Assembly: GCA_036172665.1 (NCBI GenBank)
Contig: JAYKNF010000014.1
Span: 1,663,001-1,727,000 of the forward strand
Direction: 5' to 3'
Source: Prosopocoilus inquinatus
Lineage: Eukaryota > Arthropoda > Insecta > Coleoptera > Lucanidae
DNA length: 64,000 bases
Made by a program: the position numbers and the translations under genes. Shown here piece after piece: positions 38,720-52,800 of the stretch (its first letter is position 1; the number at the start of each line of letters is the position of its first letter). The notes under the pieces were generated by a model, which saw nothing but the letters and a program-made list of their open reading frames with translations, had not been told where the DNA came from and ran no database searches.

Positions 38720-41699
38720 GGGTGGACTCCAGTAACTCTGATGAGAGATACAAAGATTTCGGACGCAGCAGAAGCTGGAAATACTTTTGAACGATACACC
38801 ACCTATTAGCGTTGTTCCTGTGATGTATCTAAACGATCCTTACTTATCTAACATGTTATTTGACGTTTAGATGGACTCCAGTGTGTCTGATGTGAGATAC
38901 AAAGTTTTGGGACGCAGCAGGAGCTGGAAATAGTTTTAAACGAAACAACACGTATTAGCGTTGTTCCTGTGCTGTATCTAATCGATCCTTACTTATCTAT
39001 CATGTTATTTGACGTTTGGATGGACTCCAGTAACCCTGACGTGAGATACGAAGTTCTCGGACGCAGCAGAAGCTGGAAATAGTTTTAAACGAAGCAACAG
39101 GCATTAGCGTTGTTCCTGTGATGTATCTAATCGATCCTTACTCATCTATCATGTTATTTGACGTTTCGATGGACTCCAGTAACTCTGATGTGAGATACGA
39201 CGTTTCCGGACGCAGCAGAAGCTGGAAATAGTATTAAACGAAACAACACGTATTAGCGTTGTTCCTGTGATGTATCTAATCGATCCTTACTCATCTATCA
39301 TGTTATTTGACGTTTGGATGTACTCCAGTAACTAGGATGAGAGATACAAAGATTTCATACGCAGCAGAAGCTGGAAATAGTTTTGAACGAAACAACACCT
39401 ATTAGCGTTGTTCCTGTGATGTATCTAAACGATCCTTACTTATCTAACATGTTATTTAACGTTTGGATACACTCCAGTAAGTCTGATGTGAGATACAAAG
39501 TTTTTGGACGCAGCAGGAGCTGGAAATAGTTTTAAACGAAACAACACGTATTAGCGTTGTCCCTGTGCTGTATCTAATCGATCCTTACTTATCTATCATG
39601 TTATTTGACGTTTGGATGGACTCCAGTAACTCTGATGTGAGATACGACGTTTTCGGACGCAGCAGAAGCTGGAAATAGTTTTAAACGAAACAACACGTAT
39701 TAGCGTTGTTCCTGTGATGTATCTAATCGATCCTTACTCATCTATAATGTTATTTGACGTTTGGGTGGACTCCAGTAACTCTGATGAGAGATAAAAAGAT
39801 TTCGGACGCAGCAGAAGCTGGAAATAGTTTTGAACGATACACCACCTATTAGCGTTGTTCCTGTGATGTATCTAAACGATCCTTACTTATCTAACATATT
39901 ATTTGACGTTTGGATGGACTCCAGTGAGTCTGATGTGAGATACAAAGTTTTGGGACGCAGCAGGATCTGGAAATAGTTTTAAACGAAAGAACACGTATTA
40001 GCGTTGTTCCTGTGCTGTATCTAATCGATCCTTACTTATCTATCATGTTATTTGACGTTTGGATGGACTCCAGTAACCCTGACGTGAGATATGAAGTTCT
40101 CGGACGCAGCAGAAGCTGGAAATAGTTTTAAACGAAACAACACGCATTAGCGTTGTTCCTGTGATGTATCTAATCGATCCTTACTCATCTATCATGTTAT
40201 TTGGCGTTACGATGGACTCCAGTAACTTAGATGTGAGATACGAAGTTCTCGGACGCAGCTGAAGCTAGAAATAGTTTTAAACGAAACAACATGCATTAGC
40301 GTTGTTCCTGTGATGTATCTAATCGATCCTTACTTATCTATCATGTTATTTGACGTTTGGATGGACTCCAGTAACCCTGACTTGAGATACGAAGTTCTCG
40401 GACGCAGCCGAAGCTGGAAATAGTTTTAAACGAAACAACACGTATTAGCGTTGTTCCTGTGATGTATCTAATCGATCCTTACTCATCTATCATATTATTT
40501 GACTTTTGGATGGACTCCAGTAACTCTGATGTGAGATACAAAGTTTTTGGACGCAGCAGAAGCTGGAAATAGTTTTGAACGAAACAACACGTATTAGCGT
40601 TGTTCCTGTGATGTATCTAATCGATCCTTACTTAGCTACTATGTTATTTGACGTTTCGATGGACTCCAGTAACTCTAATGTGAGATACGAAATTATCGGA
40701 CGCAGCAGCAGCTGGAAATAGTTTGAAACGAAACAACACATATTAGCGTTGTTCCTGTGATGTATCTAATCGATCCTTACTCATCTATCATGTTATTTGA
40801 CGTTTGGATGGACTCCAGCAAGTCTGATGTGAGATACAAAGTTTTTGGACGCAGCAGGAGCTGGAAATAGTTTTAAACGAAACAACACGTATTAGCGTTG
40901 TTCCTGTGCTGTATCTAATCGATAATTACTTACCTATCATGTTATTTGACGTTTCGATGGACTCCAGTAACTCTGATGTGAGATACGAAGTTTTCGGACG
41001 CAGCAGAAGCTGGAAATAGTTTTAAACGAAACAACACGTATTAGCGTTGTTCCTGTGCTGTATCTAATCGATACTTACTTATCTATCATGTTATTTGACG
41101 TTTCGATGGACTCCAGTAACTCTGATGTGAGATACGAAGTTTTCGGACGCAGCAGAAGCTGGAAATAGTTTTAAACGAAACAACACGTATTAGCGTTGTT
41201 CCTGTGATGTATCTAATGGATCCTTACTCATCTATCATGTTATTTGACGTTTGGATGGACTCCAGTAACTCTGATGTGAGATACAAAGTTTTTGGACGCA
41301 GCAGGAGCTGGAAATAGTTTTAAACGAAACAACACGTATTAGCGTTGTTCCTGTGCTGTATCTAATCGATCCTTACTTATCTATCATGTTATTTGACGTT
41401 TGGGTGGACTCCAGTAACTCTGATGAGAGATGCAAAGATTTCGGACGCAGCAGAAGCTGGAAATACTTTTGAACGATACACCACCTATTAGCGTTGTTCC
41501 TGTGATGTATCTAAACGATCCTTACTTATCTAACATGTTATTTGACGTTTAGATGGACTCCAGTGTGTCTGATGTGAGATACAAAGTTTTGGGACGCAGC
41601 AGGAGCTGGAAATAGTTTTAAACGAAACAACACGTATTAGCGTTGTTCCTGTGATGTATCTAATCGATCCTTACTCATCTATCATGTTATTTGACGTTT
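38720..41699. repeat. 20-monomer HOR, copy 1 (2,980 bp)
   Basis: Order: C D E F G H J C K L M N A P R I I A C D, exactly 20 x 149 bp. Marks shared with copy 2 are GGATGTACTCC and TTTCATACGC in G (39,316), ACATATTATTTG before K (near 39,895), GAAAGAACACG near 39,987 and CATATTATTTGAC near 40,491. It is a different HOR from the 18-monomer one at 450, though built from the same classes. Confidence 0.9.
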
Positions 41700-44083
41700 G
41701 GGTGGACTCCAGTAACTCTGATGAGAGATACAAAGATTTCGGACGCAGCAGAAGCTGGAAATACTTTTGAACGATACACCACCTATTAGCGTTGTTCCTG
41801 TGATGTATCTAAACGATCCTTACTTATCTAACATGTTATTTGACGTTTAGATGGACTCCAGTGTGTCTGATGTGAGATACAAAGTTTTGGGACGCAGCAG
41901 GAGCTGGAAATAGTTTTAAACGAAACAACACGTATTAGCGTTGTTCCTGTGCTGTATCTAATCGATCCTTACTTATCTATCATGTTATTTGACGTTTGGA
42001 TGGACTCCAGTAACCCTGACGTGAGATACGAAGTTCTCGGACGCAGCAGAAGCTGGAAATAGTTTTAAACGAAGCAACAGGCATTAGCGTTGTTCCTGTG
42101 ATGTATCTAATCGATCCTTACTCATCTATCATGTTATTTGACGTTTCGATGGACTCCAGTAACTCTGATGTGAGATACGACGTTTCCGGACGCAGCAGAA
42201 GCTGGAAATAGTATTAAACGAAACAACACGTATTAGCGTTGTTCCTGTGATGTATCTAATCGATCCTTACTCATCTATCATGTTATTTGACGTTTGGATG
42301 TACTCCAGTAACTAGGATGAGAGATACAAAGATTTCATACGCAGCAGAAGCTGGAAATAGTTTTGAACGAAACAACACCTATTAGCGTTGTTCCTGTGAT
42401 GTATCTAAACGATCCTTACTTATCTAACATGTTATTTAACGTTTGGATACACTCCAGTAAGTCTGATGTGAGATACAAAGTTTTTGGACGCAGCAGGAGC
42501 TGGAAATAGTTTTAAACGAAACAACACGTATTAGCGTTGTCCCTGTGCTGTATCTAATCGATCCTTACTTATCTATCATGTTATTTGACGTTTGGATGGA
42601 CTCCAGTAACTCTGATGTGAGATACGACGTTTTCGGACGCAGCAGAAGCTGGAAATAGTTTTAAACGAAACAACACGTATTAGCGTTGTTCCTGTGATGT
42701 ATCTAATCGATCCTTACTCATCTATAATGTTATTTGACGTTTGGGTGGACTCCAGTAACTCTGATGAGAGATACAAAGATTTCGGACGCAGCAGAAACTG
42801 GAAATAGTTTTGAACGATACACCACCTATTAGCGTTGTTCCTGTGATGTATCTAAACGATCCTTACTTATCTAACATATTATTTGACGTTTGGATGGACT
42901 CCAGTGAGTCTGATGTGAGATACAAAGTTTTGGGACGCAGCAGGAGCTGGAAATAGTTTTAAACGAAAGAACACGTATTAGCGTTGTTCCTGTGCTGTAT
43001 CTAATCGATCCTTACTTATCTATCATGTTATTTGACGTTTGGATGGACTCCAGTAACCCTGACGTGAGATACGAAGTTCTCGGACGCAGCAGAAGCTGGA
43101 AATAGTTTTAAACGAAACAACACGCATTAGCGTTGTTCCTGTGATGTATCTAATCGATCCTTACTCATCTATCATGTTATTTGGCGTTACGATGGACTCC
43201 AGTAACTTAGATGTGAGATACGAAGTTCTCGGACGCAGCTGAAGCTAGAAATAGTTTTAAACGAAACAACATGCATTAGCGTTGTTCCTGTGATGTATCT
43301 AATCGATCCTTACTTATCTATCATGTTATTTGACGTTTGGATGGACTCCAGTAACCCTGACTTGAGATACGAAGTTCTCGGACGCAGCCGAAGCTGGAAA
43401 TAGTTTTAAACGAAACAACACGTATTAGCGTTGTTCCTGTGATGTATCTAATCGATCCTTACTCATCTATCATATTATTTGACTTTTGGATGGACTCCAG
43501 TAACTCTGATGTGAGATACAAAGTTTTTGGACGCAGCAGAAGCTGGAAATAGTTTTGAACGAAACAACACGTATTAGCGTTGTTCCTGTGATGTATCTAA
43601 TCAATCCTTACTTAGCTACTATGTTATTTGACGTTTCGATGGACTCCAGTAACTCTAATGTGAGATACGAAATTTTCGGACGCAGCAGCAGCTGGAAATA
43701 GTTTGAAACGAAACAACACATATTAGCGTTGTTCCTGTGATGTATCTAATCGATCCTTACTCATCAATCATGTTATTTGACGTTTGGATGGACTCCAGTA
43801 AGTCTGATGTGAGATACAAAGTTTTTGGACGCAGCAGGAGCTGGAAATAGTTTTAAACGAAACAACACGTATTAGCGTTGTTCCTGTGCTGTATCTAATA
43901 GATAATTACTTATCTATCATGTTATTTGACGTTTCGATGTACTCCAGTAACTCTGATGTGAGATACGAAGTTTTCGGACGCAGCAGAAGCTGGAAATAGT
44001 TTTAAACGAAGCAACACGTATTGGCGTTGTTCCTGTGATATATCTAATCGATCCTTACTCATCTATCATGTTATTTGGCGTTT
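41700..44083. repeat. 20-monomer HOR, copy 2, first 16 monomers (2,384 bp)
   Basis: C D E F G H J C K L M N A P R I repeats copy 1 at an offset of 2,980 bp. The few differences include ATACAAAG for ATAAAAAG near 42,773, AGGAGCTGG for AGGATCTGG near 42,946, TAATCAATCC for TAATCGATCC near 43,601 and GAAATTTTCGG for GAAATTATCGG near 43,673. After I (43,935, CGATGTACTCC) the order goes to O instead of I, joining the string related to 37,379. From M (43,190) onward it also aligns with 36,485. Confidence 0.88.
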
Positions 44084-46616
44084 CGATGGACTCCAGTAGC
44101 TCTGATGTGAGATACGACGTTTTCGGACGCAGCAGAAGCTGGAAATAGTTTTAAACGAAACAACACGCATTAGCGTTGTTCCTGTGATGTATCTAATCGA
44201 TCCTTACTTAGCTACTATGTTATTTGACGTTTCGATGGACTCCAGTAACTCTAATGTGAGATACGACGTTTTCGGACGCAGCAGAAGCTGGAAATAGTTT
44301 TAAACGAAACAACACGTATTAGCGTTGTTCCTGTGATGTATCTAATCGATCCTTACTTATCTAACATGTAATTTAAAGTTTGGATGGACTCCAGTAAGTC
44401 TGATGTGAGATAAAAAGTTTTTGGAAGCAGCAGGAGCTGGAAATAGTTTTAAACGAAACACCACCTATTAGCGTTGTTCCTGTGATGTATCTAAACGATC
44501 CTTACTTATCTAACATGTTATTTGACGTTTGGATGGACTCCAGTAAGTCTGATGTGAGATACAATGTTTTTGGACGCAGCAGGAGCTGGAAATAGTTTTA
44601 AACGAAACACCACGTATTAGCGTTGTTCCTGTGGTGTATCTAATCGATCCTTACTTATCTATTATGTTATTTGACGTTTGGATGGACTCCAGTAACCCTG
44701 ACGTGAGATACGAAGTTCTCGGACGCAGCAGAAGCTGGAAATAGTTTTAAACGAAACAACACGCATTAGCGTTGTTCCTGTGAAGTATCTAATCGATCCT
44801 TACTCATCTATCATGTTATTTGGCGTTTCGATGGACTCCAGTAACTTAGATGTGAGATACGAAGTTTTCGGACGCAGCAGGAGCTGGAAATAGTTGTAAA
44901 CGAAACAACACGTTTTAGCGTTGTTCCTGTGCTGTATCTAATCGATCCTTACTTATCTATCATGTTATTTGACGTTTCGATGGGCTCCAGTAACTCTGAT
45001 GTGAGATACGACGTTTTCGGACGCAGCAGAAGCTGGAAATAGTTTTAAACGAAACAACACGTTTAAGCGTTGTTCCTGTGCTGTATCTAATAGATCCTTA
45101 CTTATCTATTATGTTATTTGACGTTTCGATGGGCTCCAGTAACTCTGATGTGAGATACGACGTTTTCGGACGCAGCAGAAGCTGGAAATAGTTTTAAACG
45201 AAACAACACGCATTAGCGATGTTCCTGTGATGTATCTAATCGATCCTTACTTATCTATCATGTTATTTGACGTTTCGATGGGCTCCAGTAACTCTGATGT
45301 GAGATTCGACGTTTTCGGACGCAGCAGAAGCTGGAAATAGTTTTCAACGAAACAACACGCATTAGCGTTGTTCCTGTGATGTATCTAATCGATCCTTACT
45401 TAGCTACTATGTTATTTGACGTTTCGATGGACTCCAGTAACTCTAATGTGAGATACGAAATTTTCGGACGCAGCAGAAGCTGGAAATAGTTTTAAACGAA
45501 ACAACACGCATTGGCGTTGTTCCTGTGATATATCTAATCGATCCTTACTCATCTATCATGATATTTGGCGTTTCGATGAACTCCAGTAACTTAGATGTGA
45601 GATACGAAGTTCTCGGACCCAGCTGAAGCTAGAAATAGTTTTAAACGAAACAACACGCATTAGCGTTGTTCCTGTGATGTATCTAATCGATCCTTACTCA
45701 TCTATCATGTTATTTGACGTTTCGATGGACTCCAGTAACTCTGATGTGAGATACGACGTTTCAGGACGCAGCAGAAGCTGGAAATAGTATTAAACGAAAC
45801 AACACGTATTAGCGTTGTTCCTGTGATGTATCTAATCGATCCTTACTCATCTATCATGTTATTTGACGTTTGGATGGACTCCAGTAACTAGGATGAGAGA
45901 TACAAAGATTTCGGACGCAGCAGAAGCTGGAAATAGTTTTGAACGAAACAACACCTATTAGCGTTGTTCCTGTGATGTATCTAAACGATCCTTACTTATC
46001 TAACATGTTATTTAACGTTTGGATACACTCCAGTAAGTCTGATGTGAGATACAAAGTTTTTGGACGCAGCAGGAGCTGGAAATAGTTTGAAACGAAACAA
46101 CACGTATTAGCGTTGTTCCTGTGCTGTATCTAATCGATCCTTACTTATCTATCATGTTATTTGACGTTTGGATGGACTCCAGTAACCCTGACGTGAGCTA
46201 CGAAGTTCTCGGACGCAGCAGAAGCTGGAAATAGTTTTAAACGAAACAACACGCATTAGCGTTGTTCCTGTGATGTATCTAATCGATCCTTACTCATCTA
46301 TCATGTTATTTGGCGTTACGATGGACTCCAGTAACTTAGATGTGAGATACGAAGTTCTCGGACACAGCTGAAGCTAGAAATAGTTTTAAACGAAACAACA
46401 CGTATTAGCGTTGTTCCTGTGCTGTATCTAATCGATCCTTACTTATCTATCATGTTATTTGACGTTTGGATGGACTCCAGTAACTTAGATGTGAGATACG
46501 AAGTTCTCGGACCCAGCTGAAGCTAGAAATAGTTTTAAACGAAACAACACGCATTAGCGTTGTTCCTGTGCTGTATCTAATCGATACTTACTTATCTATC
46601 ATGTTATTTGACGTTT
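44084..46616. repeat. 17-monomer mosaic: O P R' R L M' U U U P M F G H L M M (2,533 bp)
   Basis: O P R' R L M' U continues the 45-monomer duplication from 37,379-38,421. Three U monomers follow, the second preceded by TTTAAGCG and the third with GATTCGACG. L M' U U U returns at 49,895 (offset 5,215 bp, 35 monomers), and M' U U U P M at 57,313. M at 45,574 has CGATGAACTCC and ACCCAGCTG. M at 46,468 has a GGATGG start, probably an L/M chimera, and also ACCCAGCTG. Confidence 0.82.
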
Positions 46617-49600
46617 CGATGGACTCCAGTAACTCTGATGTGAGATACAAAATTTTTGGACGCAGCAGGAGCTGGAAATAGTTTTAAACGAAACAACACG
46701 TATTAGCGTTGTTCCTGTGCTGTATCTAATCGATCCTTACTTATCTATCATGTTATTTGACGTTTGGATTAACTCCAGTAACTCTGATGTGAGATACGAC
46801 GTTTTCGGACGCAGCAGAAGCTGGAAATAGTTTTAAACGAAACAACACGTATTAGCGTTGTTCCTGTGATGTATCTAATCGATCCTTACTCATCTATCAT
46901 GTTATTTGACGTTTGAGTGGACTCCAGTAACTCTGATGAGAGATACAAAGATTTCGGACGCAGCAGAAGCTGGAAATACTTTTGAACGATACACCACCTA
47001 TTAGCGTTGTTCCTGTGATGTATCTAAACGATCCTTACTTATCTAACATGTTATTTGACGTTTGGATGGACTCCAGTGTGTCTGATGTGAGATACAAAGT
47101 TTTGGGACGCAGCAGGAGCTGGAAATAGTTTTAAACGAAACAACACGTATTAGCGTTGTTCCTGTGCTGTATCTAATCGATCCTTACTTATCTATCATGT
47201 TATTTGACGTTTGGATGGACTCCAGTAACCCTGACGTGAGATACGAAGTTCTCGGACGCAGCAGAAGCTGGAAATAGTTTTAAACGAAGCAACAGGCATT
47301 AGCGTTGTTCCTGTGATGTATCTAATCGATCCTTACTCATCTATCATGTTATTTGACGTTTCGATGGACTCCAGTAACTCTGATGTGAGATACGACGTTT
47401 CCGGACGCAGCAGAAGCTGGAAATAGTATTAAACGAAACAACACGTATTAGCGTTGTTCCTGTGATGTATCTAATCGATCCTTACTCATCTATCATGTTA
47501 TTTGACGTTTGGATGGACTCCAGTAACTAGGATGAGAGATACAAAGATTTCGGACGCAGCAGAAGCTGGAAATAGTTTTGAACGAAACAACACCTATTAG
47601 CGTTGTTCCTGTGATGTATCTAAACGATCCTTACTTATCTAACATGTTATTTAACGTTTGGATACACTCCAGTAAGTCTGATGTGAGATACAAAGTTTTT
47701 GGACGCAGCAGGAGCTGGAAATAGTTTTAAACGAAACAACACGTATTAGCGTTGTTCCTGTGCTGTATCTAATCGATACTTACTTATCTATCATGTTATT
47801 TGACGTTTCGATGGACTCCAGTAACTCTGATGTGAGATACGAAGTTTTCGGACGCAGCAGAAGCTGGAAATAGTTTTAAACGAAACAACACGTATTAGCG
47901 TTGTTCCGGTGATGTATCTAATCGATCCTTACTCATCTATCATGTTATTTGACGTTTGGATGGACTCCAGTAACTCTGATGTGAGATACAAAGTTTTTGG
48001 ACGCAGCAGGAGCTGGAAATAGTTTTAAACGAAACAACACGTATTAGCGTTGTTCCTGTGCTGTATCTAATCGATCCTTACTTATCTATCATGTTATTTG
48101 ACGTTTGGATGGACTCCAGTAACTCTGATGTGAGATACGACGTTTTCGGACGCAGCAGAAGCTGGAAATAGTTTTAAACGAAACAACACGTATTAGCGTT
48201 GTTCCTGTGATGTATCTAATCGATCCTTACTCATCTATCATGTTATTTGACGTTTGGGTGGACTCCAGTGAGTCTGATGTGAGATACAAAGTTTTGGGAC
48301 GCAGCAGGAGCTGGAAATAGTTTTAAACGAAACAACACGCATTAGCGTTGTTCCTGTGATGTATCTAATCGATCCTTACTCATCTATCATGTTATTTGAC
48401 GTTTCGATGGACTCCAGTAACTCTGATGTGAGATACGACGTTTCCGGACGCAGCAGAAGCTGGAAATAGTATTAAACGAAACAACACGTATTAGCGTTGT
48501 TCCTGTGATGTATCTAATCGATCCTTACTCATCTATCATGTTATTTGACGTTTGGATGGACTCCAGTAACTAGGATGAGAGATACAAAGATTTCGGACGC
48601 AGCAGAAGCTGGAAATAGTTTTGAACGAAACAACACCTATTAGCGTTGTTCCTGTGATGTATCTAAACGATCCTTACTTATCTAACATGTTATTTAACTT
48701 TTGGATACACTCCAGTAAGTCTGATGTGAGATACAAAGTTTTTGGACGCAGCAGGAGCTGGAAATAGTTTTAAACGAAACAACACGTATTAGCGTTGTTC
48801 CTGTGCTGTATCTAATCGATCCTTACTTATCTATCATGTTATTTGACGTTTGGATGGACTCCAGTAACCCTGACGTGAGATACGAAGTTCTCGGACGCAG
48901 CAGAAGCTGGAAATAGTTTTAAACGAAACAACACGCATTAGCGTTGTTCCTGTGATGTATCTAATCGATCCTTACTCATCTATCATGTTATTTGGCGTTA
49001 CGATGGACTCCAGTAACTTAGATGTGAGATACGAAGTTCTCGGACGCAGCTGAAGCTAGAAATAGTTTTAAACGAAACAACATGCATTAGCGTTGTTCCT
49101 GTGATGTATCTAATCGATCCTTACTTATCTATCATGTTATTTGACGTTTGGATGGACTCCAGTAACCCTGACTTGAGATACGAAGTTCTCGGACGCAGCC
49201 GAAGCTGGAAATAGTTTTAAACGAAACAACACGTATTAGCGTTGTTCCTGTGCTGTATCTAATCGATCCTTACTTATCTATCATGTTATTTGGCGTTTCG
49301 ATGGACTCCAGTAGCTCTGATGTGAGATACGACGTTTTCGGACGCAGCAGAAGCTGGAAATAGTTTTAAACGAAACAACACCCATTAGCGTTGTTCCTGT
49401 GATGTATCTAATCGATCCTTACTTAGCTACTATGTTATTTGACGTTTCGATGGACTCCAGTAACTCTAATGTGAGATACGACGTTTTCGGACGCAGCAGA
49501 AGCTGGAAATAGTTTTAAACGAAACAACACGTATTAGCGTTGTTCCTGTGATGTATATAATCGATCCTTACTCATCTATCATGTTATTTGACGTTTGGAT

Positions 49601-49894
49601 GGACTCCAGTAACTCTGATGAGAAATACAAAGATTTCGTAAGCAGCAGAAGCTGGAAATAGTTTTGAACGAAACACCACTTATTAGCGTTGTTCCTGTGA
49701 TGTATCTAAACGATCCTTACTTATCTAACATGTTATTTGACGTTTGGATGGACTCCAGTAAGTCTGATGTGAGATACAAAGTTTTTGGACGCAGCAGGAG
49801 CTGGAAATAGTTTTAAACGAAACACCACGTATTAGCGTTGTTCCTGTGCTGTATCTAATCGATCCTTACTTATCTATTATGTTATTTGACGTTT
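46617..49894. repeat. 22-monomer canonical string (3,278 bp): A' B C D E F G H I A J K F G H L M N O P S R
   Basis: This is the cleanest single copy of the long canonical order in the right half. A' is the I/A chimera seen at 14,754. From B onward the order matches 14,903-17,137. D to P matches the 18-monomer HOR at 450, minus its last A. Private marks are CCCATTAGC near 49,382, TTTAACTTTTGG before H (48,703), TTTCGTAAGC in S (near 49,635) and CACCACTTATT near 49,676. It breaks into L M' U after R (49,746). Confidence 0.87.
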
Positions 49895-52800
49895 GGATGG
49901 ACTCCAGTAACCCTGACGTGAGATACGAAGTTCTCGGACGCAGCAGAAGCTGGAAATAGTTTTAAACGAAACAACACGCATTAGCGTTGTTCCTGTGAAG
50001 TATCTAATCGATCCTTACTCATCTATCATGTTATTTGGCGTTTCGATGGACTCCAGTAACTCAGATGTGAGATACGAAGTTTTCGGACGCAGCAGGAGCT
50101 GGAAATAGTTGTAAACGAAACAACACGTTTTAGCGTTGTTCCTGTGCTGTATCTAATCGATCCTTACTTATCTATCATGTTATTTGACGTTTCGATGGGC
50201 TCCAGTAACTCTGATGTGAGATACGACGTTTTCGGACGCAGCAGAAGCTGGAAATAGTTTTAAACGAAACAACACGTTTAAGCGTTGTTCCTGTGCTGTA
50301 TCTAATAGATCCTTACTTATCTATCATGTTATTTGACGTTTCGATGGGCTCCAGTAACTCTGATGTGAGATACGACGTTTTCGGACGCAGCAGAAGCTGG
50401 AAATAGTTTTAAACGAAACAACACGCATTAGCGATGTTCCTGTGATGTATCTAATCGATCCTTACTTATCTATCATGTTATTTGACGTTTCGATGTTCTC
50501 CAGTAACTCTGATGTGAGATTCGACGTTTTCGGACGCAGCAGAAGCTGGAAATAGTTTTGAACGAAACAACACGCATTAGCGTTGTTCCTGTGCTGTATC
50601 TAATCGATCCTTACTTATCTATCATGATATTTGACATTTCGATGGACTCCAGTAACTCTGATTTGAGATACGACGTTTTCGGACGCAGCAGCAGCTGGAA
50701 ATAGTTTTAAACGAAACAACACATATTAGCGTTGTTCCTGTAATGTATCTAATCGATCCTTACTCATCTATCATGTTATTTGCCGTTTGGATGGACTCCA
50801 GTAACTAGGATGAGAGATACAAAGATTTCTGACGCAGCAGAAGCTGGAAATAGTTTTGAACGAAACAACACCTATCAGCGTTGTTCCTGTGATGTATCTA
50901 AACGATCCTTCCTTATCTAACATGTTATTTAACGTGTGGATACACTCCAGTAAGTCTGATGTGAGATACAAAGTTTTTGGACGCAGCAGGAGCTGGAAAT
51001 AGTTTTAAACGAAACAACACGTATTAGCGTTGTTCCTGTGATGTATCTAAACGATCCTTACTTATCTAACATGTTATTTGACGTTTGGATGGACTCCAGT
51101 GTGTCTGATGTGAGATAAAAAGTTTTGGGACGCAGCAGGAGCTGGAAATAGTTTTAAACGAAACAACACATATTAGCGTTGTTCCTGTAATGTATCTAAT
51201 CGATCCTTACTCATCTATCATGTTATTTGACGTTTGGACAGACTCCAGTAACTCTGATGTGAGATACAAAGTTATCGGACGCAGCAGAAGCTGGAAATAG
51301 TTTTGAACGAAACAACACGTATTAGCGTTGTTCCTGTGATGTATCTAAACGATCCTTACTTATCTAACATGTTATTTGACGTTTGGATGGACTCCAGTAA
51401 GTCTGATGTGAGATACAAAGTTTTTGGACGCAGCAGGAGCTGGAAATAGTTTTAAACGAAACAACACGTATTAGCGTTGTTCCTGTGCTGTATCTAATCG
51501 ATACTTACTTACCTATCATGTTATTTGACGTTTCGATGGACTCCAGTAACTCTGATATGAGATACGAAGTTTTCGGACGCAGCAGAAGCTGGAAATAGTT
51601 TTAAACGAAACAACACGTATTAGCGTTGTTCCTGTGATGTATCTAATCGATCCTTACTCATCTATCATGTTATTTGACGTTTGGATGGACTCCATTAACT
51701 CTGATGTGAGATACAAAGTTTTTGGACGCAGCAGGAGCTGGAAATAGTTTTAAACGAAACAACACGTATTAGCGTTGTTCCTGTGCTGTATCTAATCGAT
51801 CCTTACTTATCTATCATGTTATTTGACGTTTGGATGGACTCCAGTAACTCTGATGTGAGATACGACGTTTTCGGACGCAGCAGAAGCTGGAAATAGTTTT
51901 AAACGAAACAACACGTATTAGCGTTGTTCCTGTGATGTATCTAATCGATCCTTACTCATCTATGATGTTATTTGACGTTTGGGTGGACTCCAGTAACTCT
52001 GATGAGAGATACAAAGATTTAGGACGCAGCAGAAGCTGGAAATAATTCTGAACGATACACCACCTATTAGCGTTGTTCCTGTGATGTATCTAAACGATCC
52101 TTACTTATCTAACATGTTATTTGACGTTTGGATGGACTCCATTAACTCTGATGTGAGATACAAAGTTTTTGGACGCAGCAGGAGCTGGAAATAGTTTTAA
52201 ACGAAACAACACGTATTAGCGTTGTTCCTGTGCTGTATCTAATCGATCCTTACTTATCTATCATGTTATTTGACGTTTGGATGGACTCCAGTAACCCTGA
52301 CGTGAGATACGAAGTTCTCGGACGCAGCAGAAGCTGGAAATAGTTTTAAACGAAGCAACAGGCATTAGCGTTGTTCCTGTGATGTATCTAATCGATCCTT
52401 ACTCATCTATCATGTTATTTGACGTTTCGATGGACTCCAGTAACTCTGATGTGAGATACGACGTTTCCGGACGCAGCAGAAGCTGGAAATAGTATTAAAC
52501 GAAACAACACGTATTAGCGTTGTTCCTGTGCTGTATCTAATCGATCCTTACTCATCTATCATGTTATTTGACGTTTGGATGGACTCCAGTAACTAGGATG
52601 AGAGATACAAAGATTTCGGACGCAGCAGAAGCTGGAAATAGTTTTGAACGAAACAACACCTATTAGCGTTGTTCCTGTGATGTATCTAAACGATCCTTAC
52701 TTATCTAACATGTTATTTGACGTTTGGATGGACTCCATTAACTCTGATGTGAGATACAAAGTTTTTGGACGCAGCAGGAGCTGGAAATAGTTTTAAACGA

